NCBI RefSeq assembly: GCF_000717335.1
Contig: NZ_JNYZ01000017.1
Location: 1 to 64,000 of the forward strand
From: Amycolatopsis jejuensis
GTDB taxonomy: Bacteria; Actinomycetota; Actinomycetes; Mycobacteriales; Pseudonocardiaceae
Direction of reading: 5' to 3'
DNA: 64,000 nucleotides
In this document: one piece after another, positions 1 through 6,938 of the stretch
Layout: each line of letters begins with the position of its first letter
Numbering within the stretch: the stretch's first letter is position 1
Program-made: the position numbers and the translations under genes
The notes under the pieces: model-generated
Seen by the model: the letters and a program-made list of their open reading frames with translations, nothing else
Told to the model about the DNA's origin: nothing
Databases searched by the model: none

Positions 1-430
1 GCCCTGCCCTGCCCTGCCCTGCCCTGCCCTGCCCTGCCTGCTCGCCTGGCCGGGCTCGCTTGCCCGGCCCGGCCGACTCCCACCTCGCCCTCCCACCTCG
101 CCCGGCCCGGACCCCAACTCCCACCTCGTCCGGCCCGCTTGCTCGCCCGCTTGCGGGGCCCGACCCCTCCTCCCGCCTCGCGCAGCCCGGCCTGCTCGCC
201 CGACCCACTTGCCCGGCCCGACCGCTCCTCCCGCCTCGCCCGGCCCGGCCGACTCCCACCCCTCCGACCTTGCCCTCCCACCTCGCTCGGCTCGCTTGCC
301 CGGCCCCTGCTCCACCCACTCTCACCTCGCGCTGCTCTGTCTGAGTCGCTCGCCGCCACCCAGGCCCACCTTCGGTCCCACCGTTCCCAAACCCCCCTCC
401 CAGCCGCCACCTCCTCCCAAACACCCCTCC
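1..430. repeat. GC-rich microsatellite and degenerate minisatellite
   Basis: Bases 1-40 are a pure pentanucleotide tract (GCCCT repeated about seven times). It runs into about 380 bp of degenerate repeats built from words such as GCCCGGCCCGGCC, ACTCCCACCTCGCCC and CTCCTCCCGCCTCGC. Open frames across it give only Pro/Arg/Ala-rich low-complexity peptides without a usable ribosome-binding site, so I call no gene here. The array may extend left of the window. Confidence 0.8.
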
Positions 431-439
431 AAACCCGCA

Positions 440-493
440 TTGCCGAACCCCGCCCGCCGACATATACTCGTCCACGAGTACTCGCCAACGAGT
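440..493 (+). promoter_or_regulatory. padR promoter with tandem 14-bp palindromic operator
   Basis: A sigma70-like promoter is visible: -35 TTGCCG at 440-445, a 17-bp spacer, -10 TATACT at 463-468. Two abutting 14-bp dyads follow: ACTCGTCCACGAGT (466-479, perfect arms) and ACTCGCCAACGAGT (480-493, near perfect). They overlap the -10 and the expected transcription start and end just before the ribosome-binding site GTGGAG. The placement implies repression of padR by its own product, as is usual for PadR family members; binding itself is inferred. Confidence 0.75.
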
Positions 494-504
494 GGAGCCA
501 CACG

Positions 505-1143
505 ATGAAACGGCGGAAGGTGTCCAACATGCTGGGCCTCGCCGTGCTTGCGGCTCTCTTCGAGCGGCCCATGCACCCCTACGAAGCCGCCACCGTCCTC
601 CGCGAGCGGGGCAAAGAAGCCGACTTCAAGATCAAATGGGGGTCGTTCTACACGGTCGTCGGGAATCTCGAGAAACACGGCTTCATCGAGGCCGTCGGGA
701 ATGTGCGGGATGGTGCGCGGCCGGAGCGGACCGTCTACCGGATCACCGGTGCGGGCAAAGCCGAGATGGAGGACTGGGTTGCCGAGCTGCTCGGCGAGCC
801 TGACCCGGAGCCCTCGCGGTTTCACACCGGGCTGTCGGTGATGCTGGCGCTCGGGCCGGACGTCGTCGATCGGCAGCTCGGGCGGCGGGTTGCGGAGCTC
901 GACCGGCTGAGTGCCGAGCGGGAAGAGGCGCTCGCCAAGTGGCGGAAGGAAGTGCCGCGGCTGGTGCTGCTCGAAAGTGAATACGAGCTGGCGATGTGGC
1001 GCGCGGAGGCCGAATGGGTCCGTGGGCTGCGGGACGACCTGGCCACCGGCGCGTTGCCGGGGGTCGCGGAATGGCGGCACTTCCGGGAGACCGGGGAGCT
1101 GCCCGAGGACCTGTCCGCCTTCGCCGAAGGGGGACCGGAGTAA
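505..1143 (+). CDS. PadR family transcriptional regulator
   Basis: This is a 212-residue PadR-type repressor with an N-terminal winged helix (about residues 8-90, including LGLAVLAALFERPMHPYE and the wing after KWGSFYTVVGNLEKHGFI). A C-terminal helical dimerisation region of the Vir_act_alpha_C type follows (about 95-190). The ATG at 505 was chosen because GTGGAG lies 8 nt upstream and family members start with this short basic segment; an in-frame extension upstream would run into repeat DNA. A tandem palindromic operator covers its promoter, so it is probably autoregulated. The methyltransferase downstream on the same strand is separated by a terminator-like hairpin, so a shared function is only suggested by position. 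The ligand is unknown. Confidence 0.9.
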   Translation: MKRRKVSNMLGLAVLAALFERPMHPYEAATVLRERGKEADFKIKWGSFYTVVGNLEKHGFIEAVGNVRDGARPERTVYRITGAGKAEMEDWVAELLGEPDPEPSRFHTGLSVMLALGPDVVDRQLGRRVAELDRLSAEREEALAKWRKEVPRLVLLESEYELAMWRAEAEWVRGLRDDLATGALPGVAEWRHFRETGELPEDLSAFAEGGPE

Positions 1144-1148
1144 AAGAA

Positions 1149-1192
1149 CCGGCCCCGGTGGGAGGTGCTGGCACACCAACGACCGGGGCCGG
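1149..1192. terminator. Hairpin between padR and methyltransferase genes
   Basis: CCGGCCCCGGT (1149-1159) pairs perfectly with ACCGGGGCCGG (1182-1192) across a 22-nt loop. It starts 5 bp after the padR stop. There is no U-tract, as is common in actinobacteria. Confidence 0.6.
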
Positions 1193-1299
1193 GAACCGTC
1201 GAACCGGCCGCGTGTGCGGGCCCGTCCTCAGGCTGCGTGGACAGGATACGGGCACGCGGAGCTCCGGGTTCGAATCGAACCGAAAAAGGAGAAACGCAC

Positions 1300-1980
1300 A
1301 TGGCGAAAACCGAGGTCAAACGGCATCGGACGAAACTGCTGCCCGAGATGGAGGGGCCGGTCGCGCGGGCATATGCACGCGGGCGCGGTACGGCGCCGCA
1401 GCTCGTGCAATATCGCGAGGCGGCCGAAATGCTGGCTGCGGAGGTGCCCGAAGGGGCGAAAGTCCTCGAGGTCGCACCCGGGCCGGGTTACTTTTCCGTG
1501 GAGCTGGCTCGTACCGGGCGGTGCACCGTGACCGGGCTGGACGTCAGCCGGACGTTTGTCGAATTGGCGAGCGAATACGCGCGGGCGCAAGGAATCTCAG
1601 TGGATTTCCGCCGGGGTGACGTCGCGGCGATGCCGTTCGCCGATGATTCGTTCGATTTCCTGGTGTGCCAGGCGGCGTTCAAGAACTTCGCCGACCCGGT
1701 CGACGCGCTCGACGAAATGCACCGCGTCCTGCGGCCCGGCGGTACGGCGCTGGTGCAGGACCTGAACAAGAGCGCGACCGGCACCCAGCTCGACGACGAG
1801 GTCGCGGCCATGGACCTCGGCCCGGTGGGTACCTTCACGACGCGTCGCACGCTCGGTGGCCTGCGGCGCCGCGCGTACACGCCGGAGCAGTTCGCCGCGA
1901 CGGTGGCGGAAAGTGCGTTCCGCACGTGCGACATCACCCTCGAAGGCATCGGCCTCGAGGTGCGGATGCGCAAGGCGTGA
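1300..1980 (+). CDS. Class I SAM-dependent methyltransferase
   Basis: A 226-residue Rossmann-fold methyltransferase (Methyltransf_11/25 type). Motif I is VLEVAPGPGYF (about residues 55-65), with the acidic end of beta-2 at GLDVS, the motif II region at GDVAAMPFADDSFD and the post-II segment HRVLRPGGTALVQDL. The substrate cannot be told from sequence; small molecules or quinone-like compounds are typical for this group. The ATG at 1300 follows a clear AAAAAGGAG site; the upstream in-frame region has no family similarity. A hairpin separates it from padR, and a strong bidirectional hairpin follows at 1986-2021 before the convergent SDR gene. A partner of the PadR regulator is possible but unproven. 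Confidence 0.88.
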   Translation: MAKTEVKRHRTKLLPEMEGPVARAYARGRGTAPQLVQYREAAEMLAAEVPEGAKVLEVAPGPGYFSVELARTGRCTVTGLDVSRTFVELASEYARAQGISVDFRRGDVAAMPFADDSFDFLVCQAAFKNFADPVDALDEMHRVLRPGGTALVQDLNKSATGTQLDDEVAAMDLGPVGTFTTRRTLGGLRRRAYTPEQFAATVAESAFRTCDITLEGIGLEVRMRKA

Positions 1981-1985
1981 CTGTC

Positions 1986-2021
1986 GCTCGTGGGCGGCAA
2001 CGGACAAGGCCGCCCACGAGC
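1986..2021. terminator. Bidirectional terminator between convergent genes
   Basis: GCTCGTGGGCGG (1986-1997) and CCGCCCACGAGC (2010-2021) form a perfect 12-bp stem with a 12-nt loop between the stops of the methyltransferase (+) and the SDR (-). Confidence 0.75.
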
Positions 2022-2028
2022 GGGTGCG

Positions 2029-2787
2029 TCAGCGCGGTGCCATCCGCAGCGAGCCGTCCATGCGGACGACCTCGCCGTTGAGGTAGTCGTGGTCGATCAG
2101 GGACAGCGCGAGCTGCGCGTACTCGTCGGGGCGCGCCAGCCGCTTCGGGAACGGCACGCCCGCGGCCAGTCCGGCGCGGAACTCGTCGCTCACCGTGGCG
2201 AGCATCGGGGTGTCGACGAGGCCGGGGGCGATCGTCAGCACGCGGATGCCCTGCGACGCGAGGTCGCGCGCGGCGGGGAGGGTCAGGCCGACCACGCCGC
2301 CCTTGGACGACGCGTAGGCGACCTGCCCGATCTGGCCGTCGTAAGCCGCGATGGACGCCGTGTTGATGATGACCCCGCGGGCGTCGTCGGCGAGCGGCTC
2401 GGTCTTGGCGATCGCTTCGGCGGCGATGGTGAGCACGTTGAACGTGCCGACCAGGTTGATCTGGACGACCTTCGCGTACAGCGCCAGGTCGTGGCGGCCT
2501 TTCTTCGACAGGATCCGCGCGGACGGCCCGATGCCGGCACAGTTCACCACTACGCGCAGCGGAGCACCCGAGCCGGCGGCGGTGTCGACGGCGGATTGCA
2601 CCTGGTCGGGGTCGGTGACGTCGGCCTCGACGTACGTGATGCCGTCGACCTGCTCGGCGTTTTCGATCGCCGCGCCGAGGTCGAGGGCGAACACCTGCGC
2701 GCCCTTGGCGGCCAGTGCCCGGGCAGTCGCCCCGCCGAGGCCGGACGCGCCACCCGTGACGAGCGCTGCGGTGTCGGTGATCTGCAT
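2029..2787 (-). CDS. SDR family oxidoreductase (3-hydroxyacyl-CoA dehydrogenase-like)
   Basis: A 252-residue classical short-chain dehydrogenase, full length for the family. The cofactor motif TGGASGLG is at residues 11-18, an acidic residue (D36) after beta-2 favours NAD(H), NCAG is at 82-85, the catalytic Ser is near 145 and YASSK places Tyr158 and Lys162. The loop around CAGIGPSARILSKKG and the tail DHDYLNGEVVRMDGSLRMAPR resemble the HSD17B10/3-hydroxyacyl-CoA dehydrogenase type II branch, so oxidation of short-chain 3-hydroxyacyl-CoA is the likeliest reaction. A polyketide or steroid hydroxyl is an alternative. It is divergent from ugd with a 171-bp gap and appears monocistronic. Confidence 0.88.
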   Translation of the reverse strand: MQITDTAALVTGGASGLGGATARALAAKGAQVFALDLGAAIENAEQVDGITYVEADVTDPDQVQSAVDTAAGSGAPLRVVVNCAGIGPSARILSKKGRHDLALYAKVVQINLVGTFNVLTIAAEAIAKTEPLADDARGVIINTASIAAYDGQIGQVAYASSKGGVVGLTLPAARDLASQGIRVLTIAPGLVDTPMLATVSDEFRAGLAAGVPFPKRLARPDEYAQLALSLIDHDYLNGEVVRMDGSLRMAPR

Positions 2788-2958
2788 CTTCAGCCTTCCT
2801 CCTGCTCCTGGTGCCGCGGTGCACCTTCCGGCCCAGGTTAACGTCCGTTCGCACCGGCGCAGGAGTGTGACACCTCACCCGCTGTCGTCGCGAGGAGTAT
2901 TCGGCCGCGACCGATTCCGTTAGCACCGTCGTCAACTCCGGCTGTCACCTTCGGCAGC

Positions 2959-4266
2959 ATGAGCTCAGCTCGGATCGTGGTGGTGGGGACCGGGTACGTC
3001 GGATTGACCACGGGCGCGTGCCTCGCGAGCCTCGGGCACCAGGTCACCTGCGTTGACGTGGACGAGGCGAAAGTGGCGCGGCTGTCGGCAGGCCGGGTGG
3101 ACATCCTCGAACCGGGGCTGGCCGAACTGGTCACCCGGGGCTTGTCGACCAGGCGGCTGTCGTTCGTCGTCGGCGCGCGGGCCGCGGTGCGCGACGCCGA
3201 GGGCGTGTTCCTCTGCGTGCCGACGCCCATGGGCGCGGGCGGTTCCGCCGACCTGCGCGCCGTGGAGGCGGTGACCGCCGAGATCGGTGACGTGCTCCCG
3301 TCCGGCTGCGCGCTGATCACCAAATCGACCGTGCCGGTGGGGACCGCGAAACGGATCAGCGCGATGGTCGGCCGTGACGACGTACCGGTCGTGTCCAATC
3401 CGGAATTCCTCCGCGAAGGCACCGCGGTGCAGGACTTCCTGAACCCGGACCGGATCGTGGTCGGCTCGGATTCGCCCGCAGCGGCGACGTGGGTCGGGCA
3501 GCTGTACGGCGACCTCGCCGCACCCGTGGTGGTCGCCGACGCGGCGAGCGCCGAGCTGGTCAAGTACGCGGCGAACTGCTTTCTCGCGCTGAAACTGTCC
3601 TATGTGAACTCGATGGCCGAGCTGTGCGAACGCCTCGGCGCGGACATCGACCTCGTCACCGAAGGCATGGGCTACGACCGCCGGATCGGCCGCACGTTCC
3701 TCAAACCCGGCCCCGGCTGGGGAGGTTCGTGCCTGCCCAAGGACACGAGCGCGCTGGTCAAGGTCGCCGAATCGGTGGACTACGACTTCCGCATGCTGAC
3801 CTCCGCCATCGACGAGAACATCGCCCAGCGCGACCGCGTGGTCGCCAAGATCGCCGGCGCGTGCGGCGGAACCCTGGCGGGCGCCCGGATCGGCGTGCTG
3901 GGCCTGGCCTTCAAGGCGGGGACGAACGACCTGCGCGATTCCCCGGCGCTGGCGGTGTCGTCGGTACTGGGCGCGCTCGGCGCGGAAATCACCGCGTACG
4001 ACCCGGCGGTGTCCGGTGGAATCGCCGGGATGACGGTGGTCGACGATCCATATCAGGTCGCCAAGGACGCGGATGTCGTGGTCGTGCTCACCGAATGGGC
4101 AGAATTCCGCAACCTGAACTGGCTCGCAATGGCCGACGCAATGGAGGGCGACGACGTCGTCGACACCCGGAACCTGCTGGACCCGCGCATGATCCTGGAC
4201 GCGGGCCTGTCCTGGCAGGGCATCGGCCGCCCGCGCGCCGCCCGTCGGCAGGTCGCCATTTCCTGA
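2959..4266 (+). CDS. ugd: UDP-glucose 6-dehydrogenase
   Basis: A 435-residue member of the UDP-glucose/GDP-mannose dehydrogenase family that oxidises UDP-glucose to UDP-glucuronate with two NAD+. The N-terminal NAD domain carries VVGTGYVGLTTG (about 6-18). The central helical domain contains the catalytic cysteine in GWGGSCLPKD (Cys258), and the C-terminal UDP-binding domain includes GLAFKAGTNDLRDSP. The length is normal. The ATG at 2959 gives the expected N-terminus directly before the Rossmann strand. UDP-glucuronate feeds cell-wall and capsular glycans; the envelope glycosyltransferase block at 11-18 kb may use such sugars, but no direct operon link exists. Confidence 0.95.
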   Translation: MSSARIVVVGTGYVGLTTGACLASLGHQVTCVDVDEAKVARLSAGRVDILEPGLAELVTRGLSTRRLSFVVGARAAVRDAEGVFLCVPTPMGAGGSADLRAVEAVTAEIGDVLPSGCALITKSTVPVGTAKRISAMVGRDDVPVVSNPEFLREGTAVQDFLNPDRIVVGSDSPAAATWVGQLYGDLAAPVVVADAASAELVKYAANCFLALKLSYVNSMAELCERLGADIDLVTEGMGYDRRIGRTFLKPGPGWGGSCLPKDTSALVKVAESVDYDFRMLTSAIDENIAQRDRVVAKIAGACGGTLAGARIGVLGLAFKAGTNDLRDSPALAVSSVLGALGAEITAYDPAVSGGIAGMTVVDDPYQVAKDADVVVVLTEWAEFRNLNWLAMADAMEGDDVVDTRNLLDPRMILDAGLSWQGIGRPRAARRQVAIS

Positions 4267-4362
4267 GTACTCCAGCATTGTCATTGTCGTCGTGAATCTC
4301 GCGGTTCTCGCGACCGCGCTGGAAAGCGATCTCGGGCGCCGCAGGTTGACTCCGTTCCGAGT

Positions 4363-4381
4363 GTTTCGAATACGACGAAAC
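4363..4381. promoter_or_regulatory. Inverted repeat upstream of VOC gene
   Basis: GTTTCG (4363-4368) and CGAAAC (4376-4381) are separated by 7 bp, about 95 bp upstream of the VOC start. A near-consensus -10 TATGAT is at 4394-4399. It could be an operator; no regulator is assigned. Confidence 0.35.
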
Positions 4382-4476
4382 AGCGGGCCGGGGTATGATC
4401 TCTGGCGGCATCGCGTGCCGGTCACCGGCCGGGTGAGGCATGGAGGTGCCGGAATGCCTGTTGGAGGCATTGTTTC

Positions 4477-4887
4477 GTGTCCGTTTCCGTCGAACTGAAC
4501 CATGTATTGATCCCTTCCCGGGACAACCGGGAGTCCGCGGAGTTCTTCGCCCGCGTGCTCGGCCTGGAAGTCGGCGCCGGATGGGGGCCGTTCATCCCCG
4601 TCGAAACCGGCAATGGCGTACGGCTCGATTTCGCCACGATCCCGGACGGCGACCGTCGGCTGCAGCACTACTGTTTCCTCATCCCGGAAACCGATTTCGA
4701 CGCGTTTTTCGCGCGGCTGAAGGAAACCGGCGTCGCCTACCACGCCGACCCGGCTGGGCAGCAGCCCGGCGAGATCAACCACCACCACGGCGGCCGCGGG
4801 GTGTACTTCCTCGACCCGGGTGGCAATGGGATCGAGGTCATCACGCAGCCGTACGAGCCGGAGCGGAAGCGTCCGGTCAGCTGGTAA
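4477..4887 (+). CDS. VOC family protein (glyoxalase/dioxygenase fold)
   Basis: A 136-residue single-domain vicinal oxygen chelate protein with two beta-alpha-beta-beta-beta modules. The first starts at VELNHVLIPSRDNRESAEFF, the second near QHYCFLIPETDFDAFFARL, ending with GVYFLDPGGNGIEVI, which carries the conserved metal-site glutamate. His9 and the C-terminal Glu fit the usual metal ligands. The GTG at 4477 is preceded by GGAGG at 4463-4467. The substrate is unknown; members include glyoxalase I, ring-cleavage dioxygenases and thiol-transfer resistance proteins. The gene converges on 5043-5438 through a repeated hairpin element. Confidence 0.85.
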   Translation: MSVSVELNHVLIPSRDNRESAEFFARVLGLEVGAGWGPFIPVETGNGVRLDFATIPDGDRRLQHYCFLIPETDFDAFFARLKETGVAYHADPAGQQPGEINHHHGGRGVYFLDPGGNGIEVITQPYEPERKRPVSW

Positions 4888-4960
4888 CAGCATCTTCGGC
4901 TCCGGAACGGTTCCCGCGCCAAAGTGTCCTATGTGGACGGATAGCTTGCCGGCACGCGCG

Positions 4961-5041
4961 ACCCCAATGTGGCATTGGGTGCATGCGACGCAACCAATGT
5001 GGCATTGGGTGCGTCAGATGCAACCAATGCCACATTGGGGT
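4961..5041. repeat. Three-copy inverted repeat, probable bidirectional terminator
   Basis: Copy 1 ACCCCAATGTGGCATTGG (4961-4978) and copy 3 CCAATGCCACATTGGGGT (5024-5041) are exact reverse complements over 18 bp. Copy 2, CCAATGTGGCATTGG (4994-5008), is direct to copy 1 and also pairs with copy 3. Each copy is itself a near palindrome (CCAATG-tgg-CATTGG). The element ends 1 bp from the stop of the minus-strand gene. I recall related words as frequent in Amycolatopsis intergenic DNA. Confidence 0.75.
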
Positions 5042-5042
5042 G

Positions 5043-5438
5043 TTACAACGGCAGCGAAGCCCATCCACCGCCGGTGGCGAGCAAAGTCCGGACGCTCTCC
5101 GCATGGTCCGCAAACGCCGCCAGGTCCGCGTGCAGCAACGCGGCGCGTTCGGCGTCCAGCGGGTTCGTGTCGTCGCGCCAGAGTTCCAACGTCCAATTGG
5201 CGGCCAGGATCATCGAGCGCACCAAACCCGCCACCGCCGAATCGGCCGGGCCGCCGCCGCGCCGGTAAGCCGCGAGGATCTCGTCGCACGCGGTGAAGCA
5301 GCGGTTCAGACCACGGACCGCCTCGGCGGGCGTGCCGTCCCAGTCCGGGCCCGGCCAGGCGCACGAGCCGAGCTCCAGCCACAGCTGCCAGCCTGCGGTG
5401 AGCTCGGCCTCGTCGAGGGGCGTCCAGTGCGCTGCCAT
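5043..5438 (-). CDS. Conserved hypothetical protein
   Basis: A 131-residue soluble, acidic, mostly helical protein that I do not recognise. Features include tryptophan-rich stretches (GWQLWLEL, CAWPGPDWDG) and a helical core through ILAAYRRGGG and LVRSMILAANWTLELWRDD. There is no signal peptide or transmembrane segment. The ATG at 5438 was chosen because the in-frame extension upstream is rich in Arg and Ser and overlaps the stop region of the next gene. It lies 52 bp downstream of the minus-strand VOC gene, so it could be the last gene of the sigma-VOC transcription unit. Confidence 0.7.
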   Translation of the reverse strand: MAAHWTPLDEAELTAGWQLWLELGSCAWPGPDWDGTPAEAVRGLNRCFTACDEILAAYRRGGGPADSAVAGLVRSMILAANWTLELWRDDTNPLDAERAALLHADLAAFADHAESVRTLLATGGGWASLPL

Positions 5439-5490
5439 CCTTCGAGTGTGCGCCCCGGCGGGCGGTTTGCCGTCGCGGTTTTGGCCGACG

Positions 5491-6381
5491 TCACTCGCGT
5501 GGTTGTTGCCACAGCCAGAATTCGATGCCCTGGTCGTCCGCGCAATCGGCAGTACGGCCGTACGGCTGGTTCTCCACTTCACCCGCCCGGCCACCGGCTT
5601 CGCGTACCCGGTCGAGAGCCGCGGCGAGGTCGTCGACCGCGAACATCAGCTTCCAGCCGGTCTGCCGTTCCGGCCCGCCCCACAACCCGCCGGGCAGTCC
5701 GTGCCCTTCGATACCCCAGGCCGTCGGCAGGCTGCCCTGGCTGAACTGCCAGCCGAGCACCGCGCCGTAGAACGCCTTCGCCCGGACGTCGTCGGGTACC
5801 TGGAAGGTGAAATACCCCGCTTCGCCGTGCCGGTACACGCGTTCCTCAGCCGTGGCGCGGGGTGCGGCCTGCGCGACCAGCCAACGCTGCCCGTACGGAT
5901 CGTGGATCGTGCCGCTCAGCCCGTATCCACGGTCCTCGACCGGCCGCAGCTGCTCCGCGCCCAGTTCGACCGCCCGCTGTACCGCGCGGCGGGGATCGGC
6001 GACCTCGACGTGAATCAGCGGGCCGCCCTCCGGTGCGACGACATTGCCCAGCTCCGGAAATTCCTCGGCCAGCATCAGCACGCTGTCGCCGATGGCCAGT
6101 TCGGCGTGCCCGACCCGGCCGTCGTCCATCACGATCGGTTCGGCCCGGCGGCGCGCGTCGAAGACCTCGACGTAGAAATCGAGTGCCGCACGGGCGTCGG
6201 TCACGACCAGGTACGGCGCGAGCGAACGCACTTGTGCTTGCTGGGGCGTGGTTTCGGTGGTGGTCATCTCCGCTCCGTTCAGGATCAGGCGGCGGAGGTC
6301 GTCCCGCAGCTGGCCGGCGAAGGCCGGATCGGGGTCGACCGGCGTCGAGGGCAGTGCAAGCGCATCGAACGGCTCAGGCAT
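5491..6381 (-). CDS. Two-domain VOC family protein coupled to ECF sigma factor
   Basis: A 296-residue protein. Residues 1-38 form a conserved leader (PEPFDALALPSTPVDPDPAF) seen in proteins encoded next to ECF sigma factors. Two VOC domains follow: the first about 50-170 (PYLVVTDARAALDFYVEVFDA to DPYGQRWLVA) and the second about 180-295 (YFTFQVPDDVRAKAFYGAVLG to GIEFWLWQQP). Its start overlaps the stop of the upstream sigma gene by 8 nt, so the two are translationally coupled. The context suggests a small-molecule or antibiotic response, with the VOC protein as sensor, sequestration or detoxification partner; this role is inferred. Confidence 0.82.
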   Translation of the reverse strand: MPEPFDALALPSTPVDPDPAFAGQLRDDLRRLILNGAEMTTTETTPQQAQVRSLAPYLVVTDARAALDFYVEVFDARRRAEPIVMDDGRVGHAELAIGDSVLMLAEEFPELGNVVAPEGGPLIHVEVADPRRAVQRAVELGAEQLRPVEDRGYGLSGTIHDPYGQRWLVAQAAPRATAEERVYRHGEAGYFTFQVPDDVRAKAFYGAVLGWQFSQGSLPTAWGIEGHGLPGGLWGGPERQTGWKLMFAVDDLAAALDRVREAGGRAGEVENQPYGRTADCADDQGIEFWLWQQPRE

Positions 6382-6892
6382 CGCGATCCTCCTTCCCCTG
6401 GTAGCTGCGGCGGAACGCGGTTTTGGCCCGCGTCAGCAACGCCTCCGTCGCGTGGATGGTCCGGCCGAGGTGCGCGGCGACGTCGCGCACCGGAAGGCCG
6501 TCGACGTACCGCAAGGTGAGCACTGCCCGATGTGCGACGGTCAGCGATTCGAGTACCTGCCGTGCGCGCAGGGCGTCGAGCTGCTCGTCCCAGGGATCTT
6601 CGACGGGGTCGTCGTGCACGAGCCGCAGCCCGCGTTGCTCCCGTTCGGTCCGCCGCCAGTGGTCGGCCAGCTTGTGCCGGGCCACCCCGATCAGCCACGG
6701 CGTGCTCACCGGCGGCGCGTGCTCCTTGCGGCAAGCGGCGACCGCGCCGAGGAACGTCTCCGACGTCAGTTCCTCCGCCAGCACGCGGTCGCCGCACCTC
6801 GCGAGCAGGTAGCCATAGACCTCCGGCAGGGCCTTCTCGTAGAGGCCGAGCAGCGCGAAGGCCGGGTCCGGCTGCACCCGAGGTTCCGTCAC
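6374..6892 (-). CDS. ECF RNA polymerase sigma factor
   Basis: About 172 residues with sigma70 region 2 (LGLYEKALPEVYGYLLARCG to TSETFLGAVAACR) and region 4 (LTVAHRAVLTLRYVDGLPVRDVAAHLG, helix-turn-helix). It has no C-terminal SnoaL extension. The GTG at 6892 matches the usual N-terminus of this family. An ATG at 6967 would add 25 residues and overlap the end of the MFS gene, so the start is uncertain. The stop overlaps the downstream VOC gene by 8 nt. No anti-sigma factor is adjacent, so the two-domain VOC protein is the best candidate partner. The upstream minus-strand MFS transporter, 46 bp away, could share the transcript. Confidence 0.85.
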   Translation of the reverse strand: MTEPRVQPDPAFALLGLYEKALPEVYGYLLARCGDRVLAEELTSETFLGAVAACRKEHAPPVSTPWLIGVARHKLADHWRRTEREQRGLRLVHDDPVEDPWDEQLDALRARQVLESLTVAHRAVLTLRYVDGLPVRDVAAHLGRTIHATEALLTRAKTAFRRSYQGKEDRDA

Positions 6893-6938
6893 ATCCCCAT
6901 CGTCGTCCGGGAGCCCGGTTTTCCGTCGGGTGAATTTC

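Noticed and set aside
139..504. Extended N-terminus of the PadR gene or a separate Pro-rich protein
   Set aside because: The sequence is repeat DNA and includes the promoter and operator; the ATG at 505 has a proper ribosome-binding site.
2965..4893. Long minus-strand open frame (642 codons)
   Set aside because: It is the shadow of ugd and the VOC gene caused by high GC; no family similarity.
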